Positions 49,860 through 60,600 of a stretch of 64,000 nt of DNA are shown one piece after another (positions within the stretch are counted from its first letter, which is position 1; each line of letters begins with the position of its first letter). The notes beneath the pieces were generated by a model. That model made no database searches. It was not told the origin of the DNA and saw only the letters and a list, made by a program, of their open reading frames with translations. Source of the DNA: Pipra filicauda (lineage: Eukaryota; Chordata; Aves; Passeriformes; Pipridae). The translations under genes and the position numbers were made by a program. The DNA is taken from the NCBI RefSeq assembly GCF_003945595.2, contig NW_024104528.1, positions 434,001 to 498,000 on the forward strand, read 5' to 3'.

Positions 49860-52800
49860 GTCCACACAGCTGGTAGAGGGAGCCTGTAGCATCTTCAGTT
49901 CACATTTGTCTTTGTGAATATTTTATGTTACCACCCAGGATATCAGTACTAGATCACCAAACCTCATTGCAACACAGGTGCTGTATAGCTCAGATGTGCC
50001 TAGGATTAGACAGCCTAAAAAACTCATGGAAAAAAACAATAAAAAAGTTAAAATTTCCAGACTTTGCTTACAGTTTTAATTGGCTTTCTAAGTCTCCTCA
50101 CACATGGCATGAGGCAGACTGCATTTTAATCACAGGCCCACAACACAGTGAGGTTTGGTCAAGATCTACTAAAATCTGTTTTCATCACATGCTTGGCTTC
50201 CTTTAGCAGTGCTCTGAGACTCCATGATTTTATTTATGTGTTATTTTGCATTCATCCACGCTGCGTCCTTCATGTATGTTCATTAAGGAGGTCCCACAGC
50301 TTGCCTGTGAAGTGGGTTCCTACTTCTGCTCACATTACATTTCATATAGAAGTAAACTAAGGTGAGAAACAGCTTTGGGTGCCTCCAAGGGAGGCATCAG
50401 GACAAGGTGAGGAGTCCAGGCCTTCAGAGGAGGCTTTTGGGAGAACAATCACCTAGGTGCCACCTTCCTCACTGTGCTCAGGGTGTCACCATGCCAGTGG
50501 GAATGAATTATACCATTGTGTACCTCTATACCTGTTTCTTTAGCTGTAAACCCCATCAGGGTGTAATGGAGCAAGTTTGTGTTGACCTGATGTGCTGACC
50601 ACAGAGGGGACTCCTGACAACAGCCACCCACTGGAAAGGACCTGGGGCTGAACCAGGATGCCACTGTACTAATGGGTGCAGGAGAGACAGTGCTTGATTT
50701 CAAATTGTTTTAGTTTTGGCTAAACTATTTCAATTTTCTACCTCATTGCCCAACAGAAGTTCTACTAGCCTAGAGGGAGAAAAAATGGCCCCATTCTGGT
50801 GTATAAGATTTTTCATCTAATTTTCAAACTTAAGGGCAGCTATGTTACCTTGTAGAATTCTGTATCCCTGATACTGGAGGGCAGCCCCAGTGGAGAAATA
50901 ACTTCATGAATATCATGGAAGAGACTGGATAAAGAGTTGGAAACATGCAATATGGCCTTGAGTACAAGTTTGAATAAAAGCGTTAACTGGGGGATGATGT
51001 GCATACTGGCTGCTCTTTAGTGCAGTGTATGTGTCTGTCCTAATGCCAACATTCAGTCTGGTTCCAGTTCAGTATTTCTAATGATGAAAGGTCATTATGC
51101 AGATTTCTGGTAGCTACTGAAGCATTGTCCAGTAGAGGCAATATCTGGCAATCTCTCATTTGTTACAAAGCTCTGGGGGTACTAAGCTTCACAGAATAGC
51201 ACATTGAATTTTGGGTGAGTGTTGTATGATGTAGGGACTGGGAAATCGTGGAGCACAAAGGAAAGGAAGCTACACTGACTGCTTTTACTTGCTGATGAAA
51301 ATCAATGTTTTCCTTCCTGTTAAGAAATTGTGGCAGTGGAGACAACGTAAAGAGATGTTATATATGCACCCTGCACCTCCAACAGGTGTGTTCAGTCATT
51401 TGGAGTGAGATTGTATGGTAAATCTTTTCCTTTAAAAAGAGAGGAAGAAAACTCACACAAACCTATTCAACAAAACATCCTCTGGTAGGTGCAAAGAAGC
51501 CCATTTTCAGATAGGTGTTTCATCTCTTGAAGCAACATTAGCTGTCACCTGTTTGTGAGGAGACAAGCTGCCATGTCCATGGGGAGATGATGAAGCATCG
51601 TGGGATAATAGTTGGCCTTTACTTAAAAAATTTATTTACCAATGTCGGTTTAACATTCCTTGCTTAAGAGAGCCTGGGTATCACCAAAGACAGTGGTGTT
51701 TAATCAGGCTAAAGAGCTGTTTAAACATACTTGTGACTGGAGTAAAGTACAACGTGGCCAGCCAGCATGGAGCAGGCAGAGTGTTAAGAAGCAAACAGCC
51801 CCTTCTTCTACTCCATGCTTGCAGACTGAACTGGGGCTCATTTAGCTCCTGATCCAGCAGTGTTTTTGAATCTGGGTTCTGTGGGCTGACTCCCAGCTGA
51901 GCACTGGAAAGGTTAGTTTGTATTGGCAGATGCTAGCTCCAAAAAGTAAACTCTGTGCCCTGCCTGTTTTAATAAAACAGACCTGTCTGTATGCATGTAA
52001 CCCTCCCAGCTTCTTCAGACCCTTTCAGTTCTTTGGATGACACTGGCTGAATGCCAGACTTCCACTGCCCAACAAGCATGTGACTAAGCCCACAGGAGAG
52101 GCTGGAGCACCTCATGATGTTGATAAAGCAAATTCTGCTGAAGCATTCAGAATTTTATGTTTATCGAAAACATCACTGAGCTGGGCCAAAAATATCATTA
52201 GCTATTTCCATCCTTGTCCCTAATACTCACACAATGAAAAGAAGTGAAACATGATGTTAAAAAAAAGAATTTTTTTTCAGAGGTAAGAAAATAATTACTC
52301 TGGGAAAGGCTCATTCTTATTGTCATATCCATGTTCTGTTTTGAGGACTTAATCCTGCAGAGCTCCTGGCTCATGCTCACCTCCACCTTTGACTGTCAAG
52401 TTTTACTTATATAATGAAATGAAAAAAGGAATCCTGAGTTTTCCTTAACCTTAAAGTCATTGATAACATGCAGTTAGACACTCCCTTTGGAAAGACATAG
52501 CACTAGAAGGGCACTAAATATGAGCTTGAGAGCTCCAGCTCTGGTCCAGATTCCCAGAGGGCCATGACCATAGTGTTTAGCCTCTCTGCCTTTGTGCCCT
52601 GCCAGGGAAGGGGAGAATATTGCACCACCACAGGCAGCATTTCCCAGGCAGCCATGCACAGTGATTTGAGCTGTTCTGTCTGGTATTGGTGACTTCCACC
52701 ATGATCTAGAGCAGCTGCACCTTCAGCAATATAACCACTTACTAGGTGCACAAACACAGATTTCTGGATGTGTAGCAGAAGTGAGTCCACCTGTGCTAAA

Positions 52801-53277
52801 TGTACACAGAATTCCACTGAAATGAGAAGGAGGAGGGAAAGACAGCAATGTGCACAGCTGGAGATGAAAAGGACAAATCAAGAAAAGTCAATGACATCAG
52901 TGTTTAAATGCCTGGAAACTTTACTCTGTTCAAGTCAGCTGGTGTGTGTGGAAGGAAAGGGTATGTCCTATCAAAAAGGGAGCAGAGTAGAGTTTATAAC
53001 ATGAATCCAGGAGCATGTGGTTTAGCCTATGGCAATATCTACCTTGGATTAACAGCATGTAATGTAGCATTCCTGTAACCCCCTTGGCCAAATAATTACT
53101 GGGATTCTTGTCAGTGGTCTGAAGAGGGGGAAAAAAGTCTTCCATGAAGAGAATTAGGAGACATTGACCTTCATGCAAATATTTCTTCTGCTTCCTTTTT
53201 TGTCTCCTATTTTCCTACAATAAGACTATTTTAGATGGCCATGAAAGAAGTTGTTTGGGAACAGAGGTGTTGCATTT
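49860..53277. other. Noncoding DNA, nothing recognised
   Basis: A 3.4-kb stretch with no assignable gene, RNA or repeat. Open frames of 60-104 codons on both strands lack domains. Confidence 0.5.
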
Positions 53278-53306
53278 TGTTGTGGTTTTGGTTGGGTTTT
53301 TTTTAA
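53278..53306. repeat. G/T-rich low-complexity patch
   Basis: About 28 bases of only G and T ending in T8, with 'ggttttggttggg' units. It belongs to the same texture class as 34.33, 46.62 and 61.02 kb. Confidence 0.7.
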
Positions 53307-53849
53307 GAAATGTCTATGTAATTTCACAATTAGCCTACAGCAAAAATTAGCCCTTCATGTAGATTCACACAAAAAAAATAAACTGTTTTTGCTGGGAGTG
53401 TAGTAAACATTTTTAAAACAGACATAGCCTGAGGTGAAGCTATTCTTGTGCTTGTGTTTAGAAAGGAAAGGATAAAAAAATTGTGAAATTAGTCATTCCT
53501 GAGTGGATTAAAACTGTAAATGCCTGTTAAAAACACAGTCTCTGATCATATGGGCAGATGGTACATCCTACTATATAATAATGTCTCTACCTGAAAAAAT
53601 GAAGTGCAATTTAATTGACAGACATTTTCAAATCCACAATAATATACCTTACAAAGAGTAAGTCAGAGCCTGATGCTGTAACCCTTATTCTTGGCAGTAA
53701 TCTTTGCTCACCAGAGCGGTCTACTGGTTTCACCTTTTACCAGCTTTAAACTGGGGGGAAAATAAAGAATATCCATGGATAAGTTTTTATCTTTGTTAAG
53801 GTGACACATTCTCTTCACCCATTCAAGAAATATCGTCCTCTCTTATCAC
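53307..53849. other. Noncoding DNA, nothing firm
   Basis: AT-rich unique sequence. The block at 53,540-53,650 contains 'gaagtgcaatttaattgac' and lacks simple repeats, so it could be conserved, but I have no stronger evidence. Confidence 0.4.
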
Positions 53850-54180
53850 CCTCTCAAGGTCTTCAAGTACCTACATGGGGAAGAGATTTCTGATGGAAGA
53901 AGAGTCTTTAATCTAGCAGAAAAAGGCATAATGAGATCCAGTGATTGAAAGCTGAAGTTAGACAAATTCAAACTATCTTATCTAGGAACTTGGTAGATTC
54001 CCCATCACTTTTGAAGTCTTTAAGAAGATATCCAGTCTTGATGTAAAAGATATGCTCTAGATCAAACAGAAGTTATAGGTTTGATGCGAAAATTATTGGG
54101 TGAGGTTCTGCAGTCTGTGTTATGCAGGAGGTCAGGCAAGGGAATCATAATAGTCCCTTCTGGCTTTAAAATCTGTGAAG
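53850..54180 (+). mobile_element. Ancient CR1 LINE 3' end, old lineage
   Basis: The element matches the reverse-transcriptase-tail and 3' UTR layout of old amniote CR1 copies such as those in turtles and crocodilians. In order: 'caagtacctacatgggg', 'agtctttaatctagcagaa', 'agctgaagttagacaaattc', 'gattccccatcactt', 'agatatgctctagatcaaac', 'tctgtgttatgcaggaggtc', 'tcataatagtcccttctgg', and a terminal 'aaaatctgtgaa'. Part of the middle appears deleted between 53,975 and 53,990. Many stops and indels show it is long dead. It differs clearly from the two younger avian CR1 pieces at 1.4 and 18.7 kb. Confidence 0.85.
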
Positions 54181-54439
54181 CCCAAACACAACTTCAATAA
54201 GGAAAAAGCAAGCCACCCTGACGACCTCTTCTGCCCACAGAACTTTAATTTTGGAAACAGAAGCTGGTTAAAGCAGTTCATCAGCCTTACCTGGACTCTG
54301 CTTAGCAGAGTGTTCGTAACACCTCAGGTTCTTTCAAAGAAAGAAATTTAAAAAACCTCTAGTTCTCTTTAATAAAAGTAGTTGGAAAATGCTGACTGGT
54401 TTCTCGACCAGCATACAGCTACTTCTTTTCAAACTGTAA
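54181..54439. other. Noncoding DNA, nothing recognised
   Basis: Short unique stretch between the old CR1 and the AT-rich block that follows. Confidence 0.5.
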
Positions 54440-54800
54440 CAAATTCATTTTAAATTTTCACAGAAAGCCTTTTACATTGTTTGTCATAATTATAAGCAGC
54501 TATTTATTTGATACTCCCTATGACATATTCCTGCAAATGAAAAGGAATTGAATTAATTAGGCAAGATTCCTATTTTTAATAGCATTTATAAAGCTGCTAA
54601 ACTGGGAATAAATAATATCTTATAATCATATTATTTTTATTGCTTTTCTACTATGTAGCTAAGTTACGGAAGAGCTTTCAAATCAAGTCCCAACAATACC
54701 AGCATTCAGAGTTTTATCTTTAGTCTTGGATAATTTGCCTTAAATTGCCATCTCCAGCAATCATGTGAATATATGAAAATCTTGACATTTCTTTTCCAAA
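54440..54800. promoter_or_regulatory. Candidate conserved noncoding block
   Basis: An AT-rich, non-repetitive block with many TAAT/ATTA and TTTAT cores, such as 'attgaattaattaggcaag', 'agcatttataaagctgc' and 'cataattataagcagc'. It lacks the decayed-transposon look of its left neighbour. The base pattern resembles deeply conserved vertebrate enhancers. No alignment was available, so this remains a guess. Confidence 0.25.
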
Positions 54801-56546
54801 AAAATCATTTGCAGTGGTTGAAGTAAAGTTTGAAAACATGATACTCCCTCCTCAGAAGACCTAAGCAAAGAACTAAATTAATAAACACCTCCATTTCTTT
54901 TTTCATCTCATAATTTTAAAGCAAATCCCCTGATTGTGGGATTTAAACCTTTGAGGTTGGCAGTTCCCAGGTGTACTGAGACTTAACTTCTCCCATGTAG
55001 AATGAAAAGCTGGCTGGGGTAGAAAGGGCCGCCTCAGTTTAACTGATGTCGGTAGAGGCTTAAAAATCCTTACTTTTCATAAATAAACACTCAAAATTCT
55101 AGGAAAAGCAAAGACCTGAGCAAAAGATGAAACCTTCGAGATGCTGGTGGCCTGATCCAGACTCAGGAGTTTGTGTGGCTTCTCCCAAGAGCACCTTTCC
55201 CTCTGTAGTGGTTTGGAGGGCAGTCACTCAATCACTTTGAGCTATGATGACTATTTGGGCCAGGATGCCATAACACGCCGCGGTACTGCTCCCATTCCTG
55301 CACCACTGGCGGTAAATATTCACTTCAGCATCAGCCAGATGTTTCCTGCACCAGTAGTCTTAAAGAGGCTAAAACCAGCTTTCTGTGACACAGAATGTTT
55401 TATCCATGTGGGGCTGCTGCCGTGCGCCGAGCGGCTTTTGGGCATGAGGTTGGTCCCCTTCACTGCTCCTGAGGGTTCCCATGTGGGTGTGGGGGAGTGC
55501 AGGGTGTGCCCACAAAGTCCTGGCACTGCTGGGAGTCATCAGCAGATGTGGGGAGGGGTCTGTGGGGGACAGAAGAGGCTGTAGGTTGTAGGAGAGGGTG
55601 GTAGTGGGACTGTCCTCACAGCAGGGCTAGAGACACAATCTCAAACCTTAGACTGTCAAACCTTAGATTGTCAAACATTTGTTTGAAGAGTAACAGTATG
55701 GATCAGCAGCAAGGTGGGCAGAAACTCAGGGCTTAAATGTCTTAAATGACCATGTGAACCTGCTCACACTGGCAGCAGCGGGGTCCCCAAATGGGCTGTG
55801 GTGCAGAAGACATGGAAAAACGGCAATAATATGTGAAAGCCCCTTTAAAATCTCCAGTCCTTAAAGAGGCATGAACACCCCACTGGCTCTCCAGCTCTTT
55901 TCTGTTGTCATCTCACTCCAAACTGTCACAAGATGTCAGTGTTTTCAGATATTCCTGCTATGGCTGAGCAAACAGCCTCTCTGCACTGCCTGGCTGACTT
56001 TCAATGGCATAAAATTCATCCATAAAATTGAGCCATAAGGTTCTCAGCAGAGGGGCAATATCACAAAGAAACTTGGCGTAGGGACCACATCAGCCTCTGA
56101 CAGTGAGATCAAGGTACAGTTGCAGTTTACCCTCGTTCCTGGTGTAGCTGTAAGGCACCTGGGCACTTCAGCTGAGGTGAGTGATGATTATTAGGAGCTT
56201 GGTGTCGGCACGGAAATCTTCAGGGCATAAACACAGCAGAGTGAACCAAGAGGAGGAAAGGTGGCAAACATGCAAATAACTTTTTCTTTCTGTGTGTGGT
56301 TTGACATGTGCTACAGGATTGCTCTTTTGGGAGGACTCGAAAACTAGGCCACAGTCCTATCACAAACTCCCCATGCTGGCAGTGTGACGGACAGAGGGAC
56401 ACTGCTCTAGCAACTGACTTGCTCCTATCAATGAGCAGAAATTAAGCAGATGGGACTGTTAATGTGCTGTTACGTAGCAAGATGGTGCTTGGGCAGGTCT
56501 TGTGGGTAAAGCATTAGGGTTTTTGCAGCCCTGGTTTTGAAACAGA
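54801..56546. other. Noncoding DNA with a small near-tandem triplication
   Basis: No gene is assigned. A 137-codon frame at 55,171-55,584 has no domain and overlaps a minus-strand frame. Between 55,641 and 55,675 the unit TCAAACCTTAGA[C/T]TG is present twice, followed by a partial third copy. Confidence 0.5.
55641..55679. repeat. Short near-tandem repeat, about 2.5 copies
   Basis: TCAAACCTTAGACTG at 55,641-55,655 is followed by TCAAACCTTAGATTG at 55,656-55,670 and then a partial TCAAAC start. There is one substitution between the full copies. Confidence 0.85.
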
Positions 56547-56566
56547 TTTTTTTTTTTTCTTCTTCT

Positions 56567-56652
<86 letters not shown>
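56547..56652. repeat. Very long poly-T tract
   Basis: A pyrimidine tract opens with T12, passes through CTT units, and then holds 84 uninterrupted T residues at 56,569-56,652. Read on the minus strand it is an A84 tract, which could be the poly(A) tail of a retroposed transcript. The sequence at 56,653-57,100 shows no recognisable retrogene, no clear AATAAA signal in the expected place and no CR1 or SINE body. A slipped microsatellite or an assembly artefact at a homopolymer is equally possible. Confidence 0.95.
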
Positions 56653-56654
<2 letters not shown>

Positions 56655-57959
56655 TTTCTACCCATGAAAAATTGTTTTGGAGTGCTCTGGGATAAGAAGT
56701 TTCTTTTAGCTTTCCCTGTGTGGCACACCAGCTACAATGACCTCTGGTGGGTAGATCAATATGCTGTCTATTGGTATTTTCCAGATTCCTTTTACATCCA
56801 AAGGCCTTAACCCAGACCCCTCTTCACCCATATATACATAGAAGGATTTTCAGGGACCCAAGGTCATCCACTCTTCCCAACAAACACAAAATATGCAATT
56901 ACGTATCCACTGATGACCCTGCTACTCTGAAGCACTTTTATAAAAAATGGTGAAGGTTTGTGTTGGGAGCCCTGGGCCTTATCCTCCCAGTGACTTGTTA
57001 TTTCTATTAATGTTAAAAGTCCACTTGTAAAATTTAAGAGGAGCACCTTAACATCAAAGATATCTACATTTACAGAGCTATCTTCAATGTCCCTATAAAA
57101 CCAATGCATGGGTTATAAAATCAATGTGGGATCCTACTTTGGAAGCTTTGAATTACCTTTTTCAGGGAGTCAGTCATTGTCATCATCTAAATAAGAAGAA
57201 TAATATTCTGATAAGCAACTGATAGATTCTACCAGCTGGGTAGGACTAATGTTCCCTTGTCCCACCAGACCTTCCTGGCAGTATTCAGTGACCCCTGAAA
57301 TGGGGATGAATGGTGCTGTATAAGAATTTTTTCCCATCTTCTTTATGGGACATTTGTCCTTCTCAAGACCTAAAGTGTTTTTTTTTAAAGAAACCTTCTG
57401 GAGACCACCTGTGAAGCCATGAAAATTAGCATAATTGCAGATGGGGGCACGTTACAGGGAAAAAAACTGGTCGCATTGCACAGAAAACTCCTTGGAAAAA
57501 TGAGTAGGTTATAGTTATGTTTGTAACTCAAACAGATCCATCTGAGTCGAGCCTTTTGCGTTAATTCCAAGGTGTTTATTTCAGAGAGATGCTCTAGGTG
57601 GGCTGTCTCCATATGAGACAGATGATTTATGCCATGATTTTTTGCCACCAGCAGTCCCGCTGCCTCACAAACCACACCCTTTGCTGCCACCCCGAAATTT
57701 GGATTTGATTTCCCTTGAAAAAGAAGCTTGTGTTCACATTCCCCATCCACCTGTGTTGCCTCAATACAGCATTGTATGTTTCCTGCTTTTTTTTCCCTCC
57801 CCACCCCTGCAAATTTGCTCTCATTGAGTGGCAAGAAGAAAAATAAAAATAAAAAAAATGCCCACCTCCTGCTAAGAGGACTAAGACCTGGGGAGCCAGC
57901 GAAGAGGAGAGGCCGTTGCCTCTAAAGTTCAGAAATAAAAAAAAATGACTCATTCTTTT
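56653..57959. other. Noncoding DNA, nothing recognised
   Basis: No gene is assigned. A 149-codon minus-strand frame at 57,385-57,834 has no domain and overlaps a second minus frame. An A-rich run lies at 57,838-57,860. Confidence 0.5.
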
Positions 57960-58270
57960 GAGCTTGCTGTTCCCTGATGTGACACTGTGATCAGTATCAA
58001 ATGCTTGGTGGCAAGGATTTTTGTCAAGCTTTCCCAGCTAAAATAGATTTAACCTACCAGTTGCTCTTTGTGGGTTTAACAATGTGTGTGACAATAAAGG
58101 GCTGCTGCCGCTGCATTGTTAATACATGAATAGTCCTGGTTCTCTGTATTTACTATTGTGCACTGCAGATTTCCAGGAAGGAGTGTTTGGCTCTGTCTAT
58201 TGATACATGTCCTGTTTTGCAGAAGGAGCTGAATCAGCCCCTCAGTGATTAGTTGATGTGAAGGGGCAGT
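57960..58270. promoter_or_regulatory. Candidate enhancer with phased SOX-like cores
   Basis: This unique block has three SOX-type cores: ACAAT at 58,079-58,083, ACAAT at 58,091-58,095 (exactly 12 bp from the first) and the opposite-strand form ATTGT at 58,115-58,119. TAAT/ATTA cores follow near 58,120 and 58,275. No simple repeat or transposon is visible. The arrangement is compatible with a SOX-bound enhancer. Function is inferred. Confidence 0.3.
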
Positions 58271-59639
58271 TAGGATTAATTGAAATTAAGAAAAGCACCC
58301 GATCGCCTTTGAACTGCTGTCTTGGCTTTCTCCTCTGCTCAGAGGTGCTGCACCTGGGTTCACACTTTGCTTCACTGCCTCTGGAAGTGAGTTCACCCTG
58401 CAGGCAGGAAACTTGCAAAACGCCAAAATCAAGGAAGAAGTCTGTTCCTTGATAGCAGTCTGTGGTTTGTTCTTGGCTGGGGCTGACCAACAGTAGTATG
58501 GACAAGAGGAAGAGGCAACAAGAAAGAAACTGATATACTCTGTCCTCCAGAAAAAGCACTGTCAGACAGGTCTGAACGAGAGGGAAGCTGTGAGTGCTCC
58601 GACAGAGGCTTCTGGTGACTCCTGTGCATGTCGTTTATTCTCATTTTCTGTCACACAACACCATGAGGACCCAGCCCTCCTCCTAGGGTGGAGGAGGATA
58701 GTGGAGGCAAGACAGCTGGGCAGGGTGAAACAGAATTCTGGCAGCAGTCCCTGCAGGTCCATCACGGGGCCGACTGACTCCTTCACGATGTTGGAGGTGT
58801 GTTCACGTCACTGCGCCCTTCTTCACTCACAGCCTCCATGGGGCCAGGGAGCTGTCCATGAACCTTGGCCAGCCCCATAAGTATCCCCTCCAGGAGCAAA
58901 TCTCAGTGCTCTCAGAGGGAGCCGCACCCAGCTCTCCCCTGGATGGCAAGAGCCAGATGCATTCTCGGGTGACCCAGAGTCAACCCTGGGCAGGAAAGGA
59001 AAGTTGCTCTCAGCTGCTGAGAAAAAAAGGAAAAACCCCAAAGGGTGAAACACCTCTCCATCCTGGAAGTGATCTTTGCCGGTGTTTCTCTTCGTTTCAT
59101 TTCCGTAACAATCAGACACTTATTATTAAATCAGAGCTGCTGGGGAAATGGAGTTAAATTAAGGGAGATCAGAGGCAGGAACGGAAGCGACGTCTATATA
59201 AATATCTGCCTATATTATATAGAGTACTGTAGTTAATCAATCCTGAGAACAAAGGGCTTGGCTTGAACTAAGGAACAGCCCCAGCCAAGTGAAGGAGTCC
59301 TGCTGCGGTAAGCAAGCAAACAGTGCTATCGACAAGGAAAATGTTTATAAAGACTTCTCTCCTACTGAAGGAGTTGAAAAACAAGGGTTTTCAGCCCCTG
59401 GGGCAAGCACTGGTCCCTTGGCTCTTTCGGCAAGCGCTCCTCTGAAGGTTAGCGAGTGCAGGAGCCAGATGAGGGGACAGCAGCTCCTCTTAACTGAGGC
59501 AAAAAACTTATTGATTATACGTTCAATAAAAGGTCAAAACTCCCTTTGAGGGTCACCACAGTCGTGGTAAAGCTCTTCCCAGCCCCAGCCCCTCTCCCTG
59601 TCTGCTGAGTGTTTCGTGCCAGTCTCTCCAGGTGGACAC
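58271..59639. other. Noncoding DNA, locally GC-raised at 58.56-59.05 kb
   Basis: From about 58,560 to 59,050 GC content rises, and open frames of 74-105 codons appear in several phases on both strands without domains. CG dinucleotides are present but sparse, so this is not called a CpG island. An exon of a noncoding RNA cannot be excluded. Confidence 0.45.
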
Positions 59640-59827
59640 CTGGGGTAAAAGTGAGCTGCAAATGAGCTAATCATCATTAATGTGTCGGTAGAACCTGCCA
59701 GCCTGACATCCCTCCTAATGGCTGACAAATGTCAGGGTGACTTGTATGCTTTTTTTGTTAATTGAATTGGTTAATTAGGTCCCAGAGGCCTGGCTGCTAA
59801 TTGTGAGCTGCAGTGGAATATGGGTTT
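59640..59827. promoter_or_regulatory. Candidate enhancer: TGACA palindrome with TAAT cores
   Basis: A compact unique block contains 'ctaatcatcattaatgtg', then the inverted repeat TGACAAATGTCA at 59,723-59,734 (TGACA half-sites as used by TALE homeodomain proteins such as MEIS, PREP and TGIF), then 'gttaattgaattggttaatt' and 'ctgctaattgtgagctg'. At least six TAAT/ATTA cores fall within 160 bp. Such density is typical of homeodomain-responsive conserved elements, but conservation was not tested. Confidence 0.35.
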
Positions 59828-59961
59828 AAAAAAAAAAGCCACAACAACAAAAAAAACAAAACCCCCCATAAAATCCGATGCAAGGAAGTTAGAACAAAAG
59901 GGAATGATGGGGGGAAAAATAGCACCCCCTACTCACTCACTCACTCACATGCACACACACA
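59828..59961. repeat. A/C-rich patch, then (ACTC)n and (CA)n
   Basis: An A-rich/A-C patch lies at 59,828-59,870 with A9 and C6 blocks. It is followed by a tetranucleotide ACTC run at 59,930-59,949 and a CA run at 59,951-59,961. The ACTC and CA runs form a compound microsatellite. Confidence 0.85.
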
Positions 59962-60142
59962 AAACCTCCTTTGTGTTCTTTACAATCTGTACAGCTACCT
60001 TCACTTAATTTCTGACCTGCCACATGCTACTACCTTCTTGATGTGTTTTTAAAACGAGGGTTAGAGAAATTCCAAATCTGCCTTTTTTGACGAGAGCATC
60101 TGCTCAGTCAGAAACACAGTCATTAATTTTCTGCCAATTAGC
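59962..60142. other. Noncoding DNA, nothing recognised
   Basis: Short unique stretch between two low-complexity tracts. Confidence 0.5.
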
Positions 60143-60196
60143 AAAAAGAAAAAGAGAGAGAGAGAGGAGAAAAAAAAAAAAGGAAGAGGGAAAAAA
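60143..60196. repeat. 54-nt uninterrupted polypurine tract
   Basis: Every base from 60,143 to 60,196 on the plus strand is A or G, including a GA dinucleotide run and A12. Homopurine tracts of this length can adopt triplex (H-DNA) structures, especially where mirror symmetry exists. Mirror symmetry here is only partial. Confidence 0.9.
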
Positions 60197-60339
60197 CCCC
60201 TCCAGATTTGCATCTTAATTTGTTACTTTGTAAAGATGTTGGTTTTTTTAAAAGTTAAATACTCCCTCCGGTTTGCCAGCCATAGAAAGTGAAGAGATGA
60301 TAGCAACTTCCCACCAAGAAAAGGCAATTAATCATTATA

Positions 60340-60600
60340 TTTTGCACTTCTGTAGCAGCTTTCATCCCCTGATCTCAAAGTGCTTTGTGAAATTATTGTA
60401 TTAAGTCTCCTGCCAAGCCCCGGTGAGGGTGGCAGTGTACCAGCAAACTCCTTGGGGCCAAGGTGGTCTTAATCTGCATCTGTTGAAATGTGCCAAGGAC
60501 ACTAATAAACTTTATAACAAATAATTACTAGTCTACCTGTTTCAGGGAAGGGTAAGCAGAGGCTCAGGGAGCTTTTGGGGGCTTCCTGGAGCTGGAGAGA
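60340..60600 (+). mobile_element. Ancient MIR/L2-like remnant, split
   Basis: The left part, 'ttttgcacttctgtagcagc' to 'ctcaaagtgctttgtgaaat' and 'gccaagccccggtgagggtg', follows an old vertebrate repeat reading GCACTTT...CTCAAAGCGCTTTACAAA...CCCTGTGAGG. A second match, 'gcagaggctcagggagctt' near 60,558, resembles the downstream GAGGCTCAGAGAGGTT block. About 100 bp of unplaced sequence lie between. Good retention of the left part beside enhancer-like sequence makes exaptation possible. Confidence 0.5.

Noticed and set aside
51586..51620. C-box-like TGATGA suggestive of a C/D snoRNA
   Set aside because: No matching D box (CTGA) at a suitable distance and no terminal stem.
56653..57100. Processed pseudogene to the right of the long T tract
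   Set aside because: The reverse complement shows no recognisable coding sequence, no AATAAA in the expected position and no evident target-site duplication.
57385..57834. 149-codon minus-strand frame
   Set aside because: Overlaps a second minus-strand frame and a plus-strand frame. No recognisable motif, and no downstream poly(A) signal was identified.
58560..59160. GC-raised patch as a second CpG island or exon cluster
   Set aside because: CG dinucleotides are too sparse, and the open frames on both strands have no domains or phased splice sites.
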